64,000 nucleotides of DNA from assembly GCA_033439795.1 (NCBI GenBank), contig JAUTDP010000014.1, positions 1 to 64,000 on the forward strand. The letters are read 5' to 3'. The position numbers and the translations under genes were made by a program. The notes under the pieces are model-generated. The model was not told where the DNA came from. It saw nothing but the letters and a program-made list of their open reading frames with translations, and searched no databases. Numbering within the stretch: the first letter of the stretch is position 1; each line of letters starts with the position of its first letter. Origin of the DNA: Sordaria brevicollis. Taxonomy: Eukaryota; Ascomycota; Sordariomycetes; Sordariales; Sordariaceae. This document shows positions 46,206 through 61,600 of the stretch, piece by piece.

Positions 46206-47558
46206 CTAGGCGGTCAACTTCCGCTTGCTACCCCTCTTGGAATCATCACCCTCATCATCCAGATCCATGGTGTCGTCATCAATGTCCTCCGAATCATCCA
46301 TATCGCTGCTCCCTCGCTTTCCTAGAGGTCCCGAGCCTGAGCCCGAACCCACCTCCATGCGCCCCATGGTCGCGTATGAGGTCGACGAGCCCATTAACCC
46401 CGCCGCTGCTGAGGGCGATACTGCTGATGACCCCTCTCCGAAGCTGAGATAACTGCCGCCACCACTCGTCAGCAAGCTGTTCGATCCGCTCTGATTGCTT
46501 TGGTGATGGTGGTGGTAGTTTGGCTGCCGACGTAATTGATCATACTGCTGCGAAAGCTGGGAGTTTCCTCTCTGAGGTCGGTACGAACCGCCACCGCGAG
46601 AGTAGCCACCGCCACGAGGGCCACCACGAAAGTTACCACCTGGACCGGAACTGGGGCCAGCACTAGCACCCCCACCGTTACCACCACCACCACCGCGTCT
46701 GTTCCAGGACATAGAGGGCGAGGAAGAGGACGGTACCGCACCCTTCTGTTGTTCATTTTCCATCATCTGGGACATTTTGTTGTTCCACTCCCGCTCGTCC
46801 GCTGCCCGCCTGTCAGCCTCCTCACGAAGGTTGGCCATAGTCGCTTCCAGCTCCTGCAGCGTCGCCTCGCACCGGCCCGCCCAGCCTTGTAAGCTTGAAA
46901 GCAGTCCGCCCACGCCCCGCGCAGGAACGTCCCGCAAAGCGGCCACGCTGTTGATCTGAACCATCTCGTTGGCTGGGTCTAGCTGCCCTTCGATGAGTCC
47001 AGCGTATATGGCACTGATAACGAGCTCTTCCAGCTCCCGCGCGCTGGATAGCTCCAGATTCCGGATGAGGGAAGCGTAGCTTAGGTTCGGCGGTTGTGAC
47101 TGAGGCTGATCTTGCTGCATTGCGTCATCATCTGGTGGGTTGCTAGTATTGTTGCCATCGTTGGCTACCAGAGTAAGAAGCGACAGCTGGCGCAGCTTCA
47201 ACTTCTGCTCATCGTTGAGGGCAGGGAGCGTCGCGACGTTGGCAGTGTAGTCCGCGTAAGTCCCATGGCTGAAGATTTGGAGGAGCGTCAGGTAAGAGGA
47301 GAACTCGTCGGAGCTGGAGAGCGACTGGATTTGGGGCGTCTGGAGAAGCTCGGTGAAAATGAAGGTATTGGGAGCCGAGGTCGCGCGGGTCACGAGGTCT
47401 GCCGCGGCGCGAGGGGAAGTGGCAGATTTGGAGAGCGCGATGAACGGCTGAAAAAGCATATTATGTTAGCTAAGACTTTTGGGTGTCGAGGTAATCACCC
47501 TCAGGTGAGAGGATGATGGACGAACCTCGAGAGCGTTGAGAGCTTTGGTTTGCTCCAT
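46206..47558 (-). CDS. csn7: COP9 signalosome subunit 7 (PCI domain)
   Basis: Exons are 47,526-47,558 and 46,206-47,447. The 78-nt intron has a GTTCGT donor, GCTAAC branch and TTCAG acceptor and lies in phase 0. Total 424 aa, starting MEQTKALNALEPFIALSKSATSP. The region to about residue 230 matches CSN7: helical repeats, then LRNLELSS-type and ELEELVISAIYAGLIEGQLDPANEMVQI, typical of the PCI winged helix that assembles the signalosome, which removes Nedd8 from cullins. After it, residues about 254-310 are Gly/Arg-rich with RGG motifs, and the C-terminus is acidic then basic (DMDDSEDIDDD ... KRGSKRKLTA). The family is usually shorter, so this tail is an addition. The gene is divergent from the copper ATPase. 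Confidence 0.85.
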
Positions 47559-50042
47559 TGCGAGATGGGGCAGGTCAGGTAACGGGCAGCTTGTGGTTCG
47601 AGAGACTGGAGAGCCGAAAGTCGGTATGCGATGTTGTGTAAAAGTGAAGTTGAGACAACAAAGTAGTAAAGGGGGTAATTCTGAGTTGAACTTAGCTACG
47701 GGTAGAGTTATGGCGTGGTGTAGCACGGCACTAGAGAGAGGTGGATGGCATTGATTGACAGGTCGTGAATGATGTCCGACTGCAGCCTTTGGTGGAGTTG
47801 AGCTGGGGTAGGAGCACCCGCCATAAGGCTGAAAGCTCCAACGAGCAAGTGTGGCTTGCCTTGCAAACAGCGGGGTACCTCCGCCGAACTCGCACGCAGT
47901 CAGGGCAAGCGCAGCAAGCCAGCAACAAACTTCACGCATTCGGTTGGCAGGAGCAACTGCTTCCGACTTCAAACTTCCAAGCTCGCCAAGTAAACCACAC
48001 AGGGAGATTACAGAGTGCGAATTGTTCTGGGCGCCTATGGCTTTCAGTAATCCCTAGTACCCTACTACATTGATCTCAGAGTGTTTCGAATACACAAAAG
48101 GTTCGCTCGCAACTCTAGTTGTTCGTGAGCTTTTCATCCCAGCTCTTGGACGAACCTCATTACCTGCTCTGTGGCTCTTTGTTGAGGCTGGTGTGCTGAT
48201 GGGGCATTTTTGGCGCCAACTTGCTTGCGTCAAATTCACGTTTGAGGCGGCCACCAGGCGCTGTTTGGTGACCAGCATTTGTGAATCTTAGGCGCAAGGG
48301 TACCCTGGAATGATCGGGATGGTAACCCGTTCGAAGTGGAGAAATCTAGGGAAAGAGATCCGGTAGATTCGCCGGGACGTTCGACAGAGCACACCTTTCA
48401 TCCCATCTGACAATGTAGTGTACCATGGGTTTAGACTTTGCTTCTGTTACTTATGGTATAAAAGATTGTCCTTATATGTGGAAATGAAAACCTTTTCAAC
48501 TTTGCTACTTTGAGTACTGACGGCCTCCTTATGATGCGGTCTTCCTGGATGCTGTTAAGTTTCCTTGTGCCGTGCCTTCCTATTCGTATCTGTACCTCCA
48601 TGGTGGGCAACTGAAGTCCACATGGCAAATTCGGAAGGTCCCATCATGGTGGTCCGGCTTGGTGGCATTGGCAAAGGGTTGGCGATTTTCCACGAGAAGG
48701 TGGCACTGGACGCGAATGCCGATCCGAGCAACACTCTCATGTGACGATATTTCTCATCAAAATTGATTGTTGGAAGCATCAAGAAGAAAGCCCGGATAAT
48801 GTAGCAGAAAGCGGCATCAACAATTGAGTTTGTGCCTCTACTCAGCCCTTTCAACCATGGATCATACGAGACCCCAACCCCATTCGTTTCCTCAGCTCCT
48901 CTTCCCGTGTTGTACCCTCCACAACTATTTCTCGGTCAAGCTGAGACTACGCAAGCCACAAGACGGGAACCGTGACTCTCGATTTGGATTATGTGCCGTA
49001 GTAAGCACGGAGGCAAGGTAAGCAGTTTATCGCTAGTGTATGTACTACCACGGCTGAAGTGGTGGCCGAGACTCACTAGCAGTCCAATACATAGCTCTAC
49101 ATATCGAAATACTGCGTGATTCCTTGTGTTACGGTTACGGCAATGTCATACGAGAATGTCCGACTGTTGGTTGTCGTCCAGTTGGTTCCAAGTATGATAT
49201 CTTGATAGACATCTGTCTGGCGCAAACCATATGAAAGAAGGGCACAAAGACTTTGTGTATGATATAAGTGGGTGCACCGGTTGGTGATGAGTTCAAAAAA
49301 GGAAATGGTATTCTCGGTCTTTCGGATCTCACTCCACCCCACTTTTTGTGACTGCCCTGGCGGACTCTCAGATCCCGTTTCACGCCATGGGCGGGAGAAA
49401 GTGCAGTGGTGCCGACGCGGTGCGAGAACCCCTGTATGCAGCCTCTTTAGGTACCTTTACACCGTGAGTGGCTGACAAACCTTGTGAGAGGATGGAAACT
49501 TTCTCAACCCGACCCCTTCCCGCTTTCATCCCCCATTTGCGCCCCTCCACTCTCCCGCGGGTTCCTCGTCAAAGTTGCAAGTTTCAAAGTCTCGTTCGCA
49601 CCCAGCTCCCTGCTGCAGGTTTGGCGCCATTGCTCCATCTGGTCTTATACGTAACCTGAACGGTACCGGGAGCTCCGCTATGCCATGCCTTCGATATTGA
49701 CACCCGTCCTTATCTGTGCCCATTCCTCTGCCTCTACCTCTACCTCTACCTCCTCTACATATTAGCCGATCGACTTCGCCAAACGCCATCGCTGGAAGCT
49801 GGCGCCTATTCTACCTTTTCAACTCTTGATGCGCAAAAGCTGTTGGTCCCGGGTACCGTCTGCCATATGAACAGCCTTCAAAACACAGCGTGTTTTCCTT
49901 CGATGTTTTAGCCCAGGGGCTCTCGTTTCAAGATCGTTGCGCTTCGAAATCTCGCTTTCTCCGTATCATTTGCGCCCACAGCGTGCTTGTCTGAAAAAGC
50001 ATCTGGCCGCGTTGTACGAGCTGTTCTTGCGCAACCTGCAAG
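47559..50042. promoter_or_regulatory. Divergent promoter region CSN7 / copper ATPase
   Basis: About 2.5 kb without a supported gene. Holds the CSN7 promoter and the copper ATPase promoter and 5' UTR. A CTCTAC-type simple repeat lies at about 49,728-49,760. Open frames near 47,851-48,291 and 49,272-49,789 lack domains. Confidence 0.5.
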
Positions 50043-53000
50043 ATGGCACCGACAAATATTCAAGTCCCGTCTGGGCATATGGCTACCACAACCCTCAAGG
50101 TTGAGGGTATGACGTGAGTTTCGCTATACTTGACTTTGATCTCGGCTTCCTCGGATGCATACAGGACACTTGGTGACTAAACTTTGCGCAGATGCGGTGC
50201 CTGTACTTCGGCCGTTGAAGCTGGCTTCAAGGGCGTCAACGGAGTTGGTAGCGTATCAGTCAGTCTGGTCATGGAACGCGCCGTGGTTATGCACAACCCC
50301 GACCAGATAACCGCCGAACAAGTCAAAGAAATCATCGAGGACCGAGGGTTCGACGCCGAGGTGCTGGCCACCGATCTCCCGACGCCCATGGTTGCCAGAC
50401 ACCCCGAACAAGAACTGGAAGCTTCCGAAGACTCCCCGTTAATGGTTACCACTGTCGCAATCGAGGGCATGACATGCGGCGCCTGCACATCGGCGGTCGA
50501 GGGCGCTTTCAAGGACGTTTCTGGCGTACGACACTTTAGCATTTCCCTGCTCTCCGAGAGAGCCGTTATAGAGCATGACCCGACACTGTTGAGCGCCGAA
50601 GCCATCTGCGAAGCCATCGAAGACCGCGGGTTTGATGCGACGGTTGTTGAAAGTGTCCACAAGCAACCCGAAAGGGAGTCGGTTTCCGGCGCACTAACAT
50701 CCTCAAAACCATCAAGCGCAACTACGACGGTAGCGATTGAGGGAATGACGTGCGGCGCTTGCACTTCAGCTGTGGAAGGGGGTTTCAAGGATGTGGGCGG
50801 AGTTCTAAAGTTCAATATCAGCCTTCTCGCTGAGCGAGCGGTTATTCTGCATGATCCGACGCTACTACCGGCTGAGAAGATCGTCGAGATCATCGAAGAC
50901 CGAGGATTCGATGCCAAAGTTCTGACAACTATCTTCGATCAGCCAAACCATTCTAGCGGTACTACGACAGCACAGTTCAAGATCTATGGAAACCTTGATG
51001 CCGCCGCAGCTAACAAGCTGGAAGAGGAGGTTCTCGCGCTCCCTGGTGTCACTAGCGCCAAACTGGCCATTGCCACGTCCAGACTAACTGTTTCCCATAT
51101 GCCCAGCATTGCTGGACTTCGAGCTATTGTCGAGACTGTCGAGGGTGCCGGTTACAATGCCCTTGTGGCCGATAACGATGACAACAACGCCCAGCTGGAG
51201 TCACTCGCCAAGACGAGGGAGATCAATGAGTGGAAGCAGGCATTCAGGATCTCGGCTGCTTTCGCTGTACCGGTCTTCTTTATCAGCATGATCTTCCCCA
51301 TGTTCCTAAAGTTTCTTGACTTTGGAAAGATCAAGTTGATTCCAGGCCTGTACCTCGGAGATGTGGTCTGCTTGGCTCTCACGATACCAGTTCAGTTCGG
51401 CATTGGAAAGCGCTTCTATGTTTCGGCTTGGAAATCGATCAAACATAAATCGCCCACAATGGATGTCCTCGTTGTTCTCGGCACCTCATGCGCTTTCTTT
51501 TTCAGCATTGCTGCGATGACAGTCTCGATATTGTTCCCGCCGCACACCCGGCCGAGCACCATCTTTGACACGAGTACCATGCTGATCACCTTCATCACCT
51601 TTGGCCGTTTCCTCGAAAACCGGGCCAAGGGCCAGACCTCCAAGGCGCTTTCACGCCTTATGTCCTTGACTCCATCAATGGCTACCATCTATGCCGACCC
51701 CATCGCAGCGCAGAAGGCTGCCGAGGGCTGGGATAATAACGCGGATTCTGACTCTCAAGAGCAGCGTGAGGGCAACGCAGCGGAAGAGAAGGTCATTCCC
51801 ACAGAACTCATTCAGGTCGGCGACATCGTCCTTGTCCGTCCCGGTGACAAGATTCCCGCAGATGGTGTTCTCGTTAGAGGTGAGACCTACGTCGATGAAA
51901 GTATGGTTACTGGAGAGGCTATGCCAGTCCAGAAGAAGAAGGGAAGCCTGCTAATTGGTGGCACTGTCAACGGCGCCGGGCGGGTGGATTTCCGTGTCAC
52001 TCGTGCAGGCCGGGACACTCAGCTCAGCCAGATCGTCAAATTGGTTCAGGACGCCCAGACAACCCGTGCCCCTATTCAGCGTCTTGCGGACACTCTAGCT
52101 GGCTACTTCGTCCCGACGATTCTGTTCCTTGGCATGATGACATTCCTTACTTGGATGATTTTGAGCCATGCTCTTTCAACTCCTCCGAAGATCTTCTTGG
52201 AGGACGCGAGTGGTGGCAAGATCATGGTCTGCGTCAAGCTTTGCATTTCCGTCATTGTCTTCGCGTGCCCTTGCGCTCTCGGCCTCGCAACGCCCACCGC
52301 CGTCATGGTTGGTACAGGCGTTGGTGCAGAAAATGGCATTCTGGTCAAGGGTGGTGCTGCCCTCGAAACCATTACCAAGATTACCCAGGTGGTTCTCGAC
52401 AAGACCGGCACCATCACGTACGGAAAGATGAGCGTCGCCAAAACCAACATTGTTTCTGTTTGGCAGGACAACGATTGGCGCCGTCGTCTGTGGTGGACTC
52501 TCGTTGGCCTGGCCGAAATGGGCAGTGAACATCCAGTCGGCAAAGCGGTCCTCAACGCAGCTAAGACAGAGCTCGGTCTTGAGGTGGAAGGAACAATCGA
52601 CGGTACCATTGGCAACTTCACCGTCGCTGTCGGCCAGGGCATCACCGCAGAGGTTGAGCCAGCCTCTTCTCTAGAGAGGACACGTTACACGGTACACGTG
52701 GGCAACGTCCGTTTCCTTCGGGAGAACAACATCGAGATCCCCGAATCCGCCATCGAGGCCGCCGAAGAAATCAACGAAGCCGCCGCCAGTTCTCGCTCCA
52801 AGTCAACTCCATCAAACACCCCAGCAGGCACCACCAACATCTTCATCGCCATCGACGGCAAGTACGCCGGCCACCTCTGCCTTTCCGACACCATCAAAGA
52901 CGGGGCCGCCGCCGCCATCGCCGTCCTGCACCGCATGGGCGTCAAGACCGCCATCGTGACAGGCGACCAGCGCAGCACCGCCATCGCCGTCGCCTCGGCC

Positions 53001-53660
53001 GTCGGCATCGACCCAGAGGACGTCTACGCCGGCGCCTCGCCCGACCAGAAACAATCCATCATCCAACAACTCCAATCTCGCGGCGCCGTCGTAGCCATGG
53101 TCGGCGACGGCATCAACGACTCTCCGGCCTTGGCCACCGCAGACGTCGGCATCGCCATGAGCTCGGGCACGGACGTCGCCATGGAGGCCGCCGACGTGGT
53201 TCTCATGCGCCCCAACGACCTGATGGACATTCCCGCCGCGCTGCACCTGGCGCGCACTATCTTCCGCCGCATCAAGATGAACCTGGCGTGGGCGTGCATG
53301 TACAACCTGATTGGTCTCCCCTTCGCCATGGGCATCTTCTTGCCGTTTGGGTACCACTTGCACCCCATGGGTGCGGGCGCCGCCATGGCGGCTTCGAGCG
53401 TTAGTGTGGTGGTCAGCAGTCTTTTCTTGAAATTCTGGGCGAGGCCGAAGTGGATGGACAAGACGCTCTACGAGTTTGAGACGGATAAGAACGGCTTCGT
53501 CAAGGGTGCTGCGTTGAGAAAGCGTGGCGGTGGATGGGGTTTCTTGGGCGGGGCTGTGGCCAAGGTGCGCGATGTCCTGGGTGTTGGTGCGGCGAGGAGG
53601 AATAAGGATGATGGATATGTCCCGCTTGATAACCTTGATGCGGCTGAGCATGCTGTGTAA
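50043..53660 (+). CDS. ccc2: Copper-transporting P1B-type ATPase (CCC2/ATP7-like)
   Basis: Exons are 50,043-50,113 and 50,192-53,660. The 78-nt intron (GTGAGT donor, GTGACTAA branch, GCGCAG acceptor) splits the first metal-binding motif so that GMT joins CGACTSAV. Total 1,179 aa. Three heavy-metal-associated domains have CxxC pairs at 25/28, 119/122 and 211/214, and a fourth domain-like segment (about 265-335) lacks the cysteines. Catalytic features are TGEA near 597, membrane copper site CPC at 716-718, phosphorylated D760 in DKTGT, HP at 804-805 in SEHPVGKA, and GDGIND at 995-1000. CCC2/ATP7 proteins move Cu(I) into the Golgi lumen to load secreted copper enzymes. Yeast Ccc2 has two such N-terminal domains, so three plus one is an expanded set. 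The downstream ARF1 gene converges. Confidence 0.95.
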
Positions 53661-54761
53661 AGTGCGTCTCCAGTCTAGCTTGGATGGGATGGATAAAGAG
53701 AGGGAGATATGGATGCTACGTGCATACTGAAAGAAACGAAACAGAACATGGACGACAAATCAACAAACAGGAAGAGAAACAAGGCAAGAAGCAGCAAGAG
53801 CATGATATCAGGAGTTTTGGAACGATCGTTTTGCCTTATGTTTTGTGTCTTACGATGAATTCGTTTTTGGGTATACTAGCAGGCAGATGGAGAATAGAGT
53901 GGTGAACGAAGTCTAGGTTTTCTTCAATCGAATTTATGAATGTCAAGTGACTTGAGCGTAAAGCTGTTGAACTCTTGACCAAGAATGTTGCCGTGTCTGG
54001 GTTGAGAATGGCATCAGCAAGTTGATGTTATCCTTTTGCCCTTTCTCCGTGCAGTTGTGTTTCTCGTGCTTGCCATGATTCCCACACGACTCTGCCTGAA
54101 TTGCATCAGGCCACATGTGAGCGAAGTATTCCGCCCCTTTTTCTATACAGACAGACACCCCTGACGCATCTCAATTTGTGAATCCATAGGTAGTCATACC
54201 AGAGACGATCAATCACACGCGTTGATTATGGACGTTTGCGCACCCAAAGCAATTAGAGTTAATGATGAGCGGATAGACCAGAAAACAATAGACGCCGAGC
54301 GGTTCTAACGAAAAAAGGGACTAAAGGTTAAGTTAAGTGGCAGCTTGGTATTTATAGAACTCCTCCCCCCATTCCCATCATCATCACACTCCCTCCTTGC
54401 CTGTATATTCCCCTTTCCCGCAACCCGTAATCCGTACCCCATCCTAAGCATAAGACGTACGTAAATATGGGGCAAAGCAGCAGGCAAAGTCTCTCCTTGC
54501 GATGTATCAAACTGTACAAGATCCCGAACCAAGCGTGCTCCTGACTTTCCGAAAAACGTGATCACAAGTGCAAAACGAGTGCCGGCTATCCCCTTTTTAT
54601 TGACCGTCTCACGGATTATTGCGAGACGATCGTCAACCACTGGTTGCCATGTTTGGTGAGATCGTTCGGTTGCGAAAAGGGCGTGTGTATTGTGGAATCA
54701 ACCGAGCGGATATTGGACCCGGGCAGAGTAAAGGGTATTGTCATTAAGTGTAGCCAGCACT
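53661..54761. other. Convergent intergenic region
   Basis: About 1.1 kb between the stops of the copper ATPase (+) and ARF1 (-). Holds both 3' UTRs. Open frames here have no domain. Nothing else seen. Confidence 0.5.
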
Positions 54762-57050
<2,289 letters not shown>

Positions 57051-58412
57051 TCTACCAAAACACACTCAAAAAATACAATAAAATATACAAATTACTCGTA
57101 AAGACTAACTCTATTTAATAATACTATTCTCTTATTGAAAAAAAGGTCGTAATATATTATTATAGTATTAAAAAGCTATAGGTAGCCCGTATACGCCACC
57201 ATTTATACGATAATTTCCAATTTAAATTCAAATTCCCTACCCTTATCTATACCCTTATTTACATTAATACCTTTAAAATTACTAAAATTATTTAATATAA
57301 TGATAATAACCCATATATAATTAATAAATACTTTTAATTTTTTATTTACTACTATTATAATTACCGTAGCAACTTCTTTCTCTTTAAATTCTATATCGAC
57401 GGCCTTCTCTTTCCCCTTCTTAAAAAGAGGGGGTTTAACCTTCTTAATCTTCTTACGAAGAAGAAAGCAAAGTATTAAAGCGGTTAATCTTATAAATAAA
57501 AGCCTTATTAAAAAAGGTCCTACTTCTATTACCCTCTTAATAATTAAATAAAGGTATTTTAATAAAATTAAGAATTTTAATAACTCTTCTACTTTATTAC
57601 TTAAAATAATTTCTATCGAAGAGGAATTCCCCCTCCTAATTTTCCTTACCCTCTTCTTACTATAGGTTTTAAAAGGTACGTAATCCTCGTATATTAAAAG
57701 TAGGGTAATTTTTCCTATTTTTTTAAAATATTAATCCTCCCTATCCTTAAAATTGGTTAAAAATACCTTTATATCCTACTTTAATTATATTACCTTTTAT
57801 ATTTTTATTTTAAAAATATAGAAATCGAAGTCCTATCCTTATAAATTAACGAAATAAATATAACGAATTTTATTACCCTTATTTTTAATTTTATCCTATC
57901 CTTTTTTTATATATAATACGTATTCGTATTTTAAATTATCCTTCGTAATAAATATAAAACCGTTTTCGTTAAAAATAGGAATCTTATTAATAATAGGAAT
58001 AGAACCCTTTTTTTTCTTAACTTAATTTTTATATAATAATTACTATTTAAAATTAAGGTTTTTATCGAAAGCGACCTTTTTAATAAAAGGCTATACTTAC
58101 TCACTAAAATTTTTTAAAACCTTCCTCTATATCGAATAATACTTTAGCGGCTATTTTAATATTTAAAACCTCTTTTATATACGCCCTATCCCTAATAGTA
58201 ATATAACGCTACAAATTCTATTTCTATATTTCTATTTTAATATAACGAAATTATAATTCTTATTAATCGAATATTATTTATTAACTATTAATAAAGACTT
58301 TTAATACTACCCTAACGTTATTAATACTCCTTTTTAACGGGGAATTAACGATATTAAGGCGCTTTTAAATAATTAGCGATTCGAGGGTACGTAGAACCTT
58401 CCGTAGTATAAT
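57051..58412. repeat. RIP-mutated AT-rich flank of the second LTR element
   Basis: TpA-rich, CpA-poor DNA like the first AT block. A minus-strand lysine-rich relic frame is readable near 57,320-57,480 (KKIKKVKPPLFKKGKEKA) but I cannot assign it. No intact gene. Confidence 0.65.
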
Positions 58413-58655
58413 TGTCACGGCGCTAGCGGACAGGGTCCCTGTCTAGCGGACCGGTTATCGCTCGGGCGGTCACTTGACAAAGGTTAACCGCACCAATGCA
58501 CGTAACTACGTGCCGCCTTCGTAAATCGCCCGCGCCCAAGCATAAAACCCTGGCGCGGAGCGCGCCCTTTATTCGTTTTTCTTCCTTTCTTCTTTATTTT
58601 ATAATTCTATAATAAATTTAAATTTAATATATTAAACTTATCTCTCGTAATTACA
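58413..58655 (+). repeat. 5' LTR of second element (3' edge uncertain)
   Basis: Begins TGTCAC, the same terminal motif as the first element's LTR, after AT-rich flank. The first 180 bases are GC-rich and hold GACAGGG-T-CCCTGTC inside two CTAGCGGAC copies, then ATAAAACCC (TATA-like) and a CT-rich tract. The proposed end ATTACA is a guess because the second LTR lies outside the window. Confidence 0.6.
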
Positions 58656-61600
58656 TCGCTCGTAATAATTATAAAATCATTCTTAATATACTAAAGAAAT
58701 ATTTAAATATCCTAAACTTATTTATTAATTAGAATAATTATAATATATACCTTTATAATCGATTATAATAGCGTATACCCCCAATAAAAAAGCTACCGCG
58801 GTTAAGACCACTAAATTATCTATTATTAAGAACGTTTAAATAAACGAAATTTAGAAGAAGAATATATCTAATAAGTTCGTAATCGAGTATATTAAATTTA
58901 ATATTACGAATATGCCTATTATTCCTAATATAATTATCTAATAAAATAATATTTTTAAACGTCGTTCGCTTAACGATATTATAATCGGCACCCTCAAAGA
59001 GAAATAGGATACCCAATTATACAATATCGATAAATTTAATCTAAAGGATTATAATACTCTAAAGGATATAAATAAAATTATTATATTTTTTAATTAGGAA
59101 ATTATTAATAAATTCGCCGACGTTCATTATATATTTAATATAAAAAATTTATTTAACTTTTTATATACAGAGATTAATACAATTACATAATATTAAAATT
59201 AATATAATAAAAGTTATTTAACCTTTACCTTCAAAACTTTAACGGCTATAAATTAAAATTATTAGGAATAAAATAATAGTAATATCTTATTAATAGATTT
59301 CAATACTTTTAAATCTATTATCGAAGATTCCGAAAGTATACGTATTATTTTTAAAAAAATTAAATTACGAATTATTTTAATTAAAGCTATTCTTTCCTAA
59401 TAATAAGGATACTAAATTATTACTATTAATTTAAATATTAATTTAAAATAAATATATAAATACGCCGCTAATTTATTAAAATATTAAAAGGGCGCCGAAA
59501 TAAATAACGAACGCTTTTATAAGGATTTATATAAAAAATAAAGTAAAAATATATTTTTAATATATTAATTATTAAAAGCCCGCGGTAATAAAAATCTTAA
59601 CCTTAAACCGGACGATTATAAAATTTTATATTATAAAAACGCTATATTACGTAAAAAAAACCGTAAATTCTAAATTCAATTTACTACATTACGCTAAATT
59701 ACCGATTATTTTAAAAAGGAAGCCTAGAATAATACCCCGTTTAACGACGATTAAAACGATAATTTATCCAATAATAGAAAGGTTTAAAATAATACCCCGT
59801 TTAATAATAATCGTACCAAAAAATAGGGTACCCTATATAAATAAAAAGATAGTTCCTCGATTAAAGGTTACCCTTTTTATCCCTATTACTTTATTAAATA
59901 GAACGAAACCCGCTACGATTTAATCGATAAAGAAAAAGAATTCGCTAAAATTAAAAATAATTTAATAATTATAAAAGTTTAAATTAAAAAATTAAGGGGA
60001 GTAATAATTATTTAAAACGGCGATATAGTTAATTTATATATTATAATCGCTATTTTAATTAAAGAGAATATTAACCTCCGTAAAAACAATATTAATTTCT
60101 ATAAAAAGAAAATTATTTTCCTAATTGCCGAAAATTTCGAACGCTACAACCGCGCCGACCGTACCGATTATAACGAAAATAATAATAATAAAAGCCGTCG
60201 AAAAGAAACCTTTACTATCGATTTCTTTATAATTAGCCGTAAACGTTTATTAATTAAAGAAAAGGATCCGCCCTATTTCTATAACGAAAAGGATAAAAAT
60301 ACTATTACTTTGAATATTTAATATTATTATATTTTTAATAAATTTAAATTAAATACCGATTATTTTTTTAATAACGAAAATAAGAAGATATATATCGAAA
60401 ACCGTATTACCGGTAAAATTACCCAAAATTTCGAACCTTATTTCGTTAATAAATTATATAGTATTAAAATTTTTAATAAATTACTCGCTTATTTACAGGT
60501 AAAATATTATAATTATAACCGAAAGGAGAAGGCTATTTATAAATTTAACGATTTAAAATTTGAAATGAGCGGAAATTTCTAAGAATTTTATAATAAATTC
60601 GTACGCTTAACTAGAAAATATAATCGCCCTCCCAATTTATAAAAGTAAGAATTTAATTAAAAGCTCCCTAATAATATTTAGAACGTTCTTTTTTAAAGAC
60701 ATAAATAGGAGGATATTACTTTTAATTAATACGCTTTAATAATTAAAAAAGCGGTCGAAATTAATTAATATATTTTTTATAATAATAAAGTTAAGAAAAA
60801 TAATAAAAATAAAAATACCTCTTCGTCTTTTACGAATTCCTTTAATAAAATTAAGGGTTCTAATAATTTTAATAAGAATTTTAATAATATTATTAATAAT
60901 AATATTAATACCGATAATAGTAACCGAAATAATTTTTATCGCGCTTTAAATATAATTCGTAAGGAAGCCCGTAAATTATTCGAAGGAAATAAATATTTCG
61001 TATATAAAGAAATTAAATACCGCTTCTATAATTACCCTAACCGTCGTAGTAATAACCTTAATTATATTAACGAATTTATCGATTATTATAACCGTAAAAA
61101 TAAAGAAGATAATAAACTAACCGATAATAAAATAGAAAATTAATTACCCTAAGAACATTAAATTCTTTCTTAAGGATTAAATTAATAAATATTTATTCTA
61201 GGAAAAACCTAAAAGAAATATTATTAAAAAGAATAAAAATAAAGAAAAGATTTTTAAAAGATTATTTAAGTAAATTAATATTAATTACGTCTTATATTAT
61301 AATAAATAATAATAAAAAAACTTTATTTACGAACGATATATTTATTAATTTAAGAATAAATAATAATATTTTTATAAATAAAAACTTCGCTAATAATATA
61401 ATAAAATAAAGAATAAAAAGGCTATATGGTTTTTAACCTTATATTATAGGGGGGTATACCGGATAATATAATAAAATAATCGATTAATATTTACAAAGTA
61501 TTATTAAAATATAAAAGTAAAAATTCGAAAAAGAAATAATAATTGTAATTAATTCGGAATATAACGTTATTTTAAGTAAATATTAGTTAAAGAAATATAA

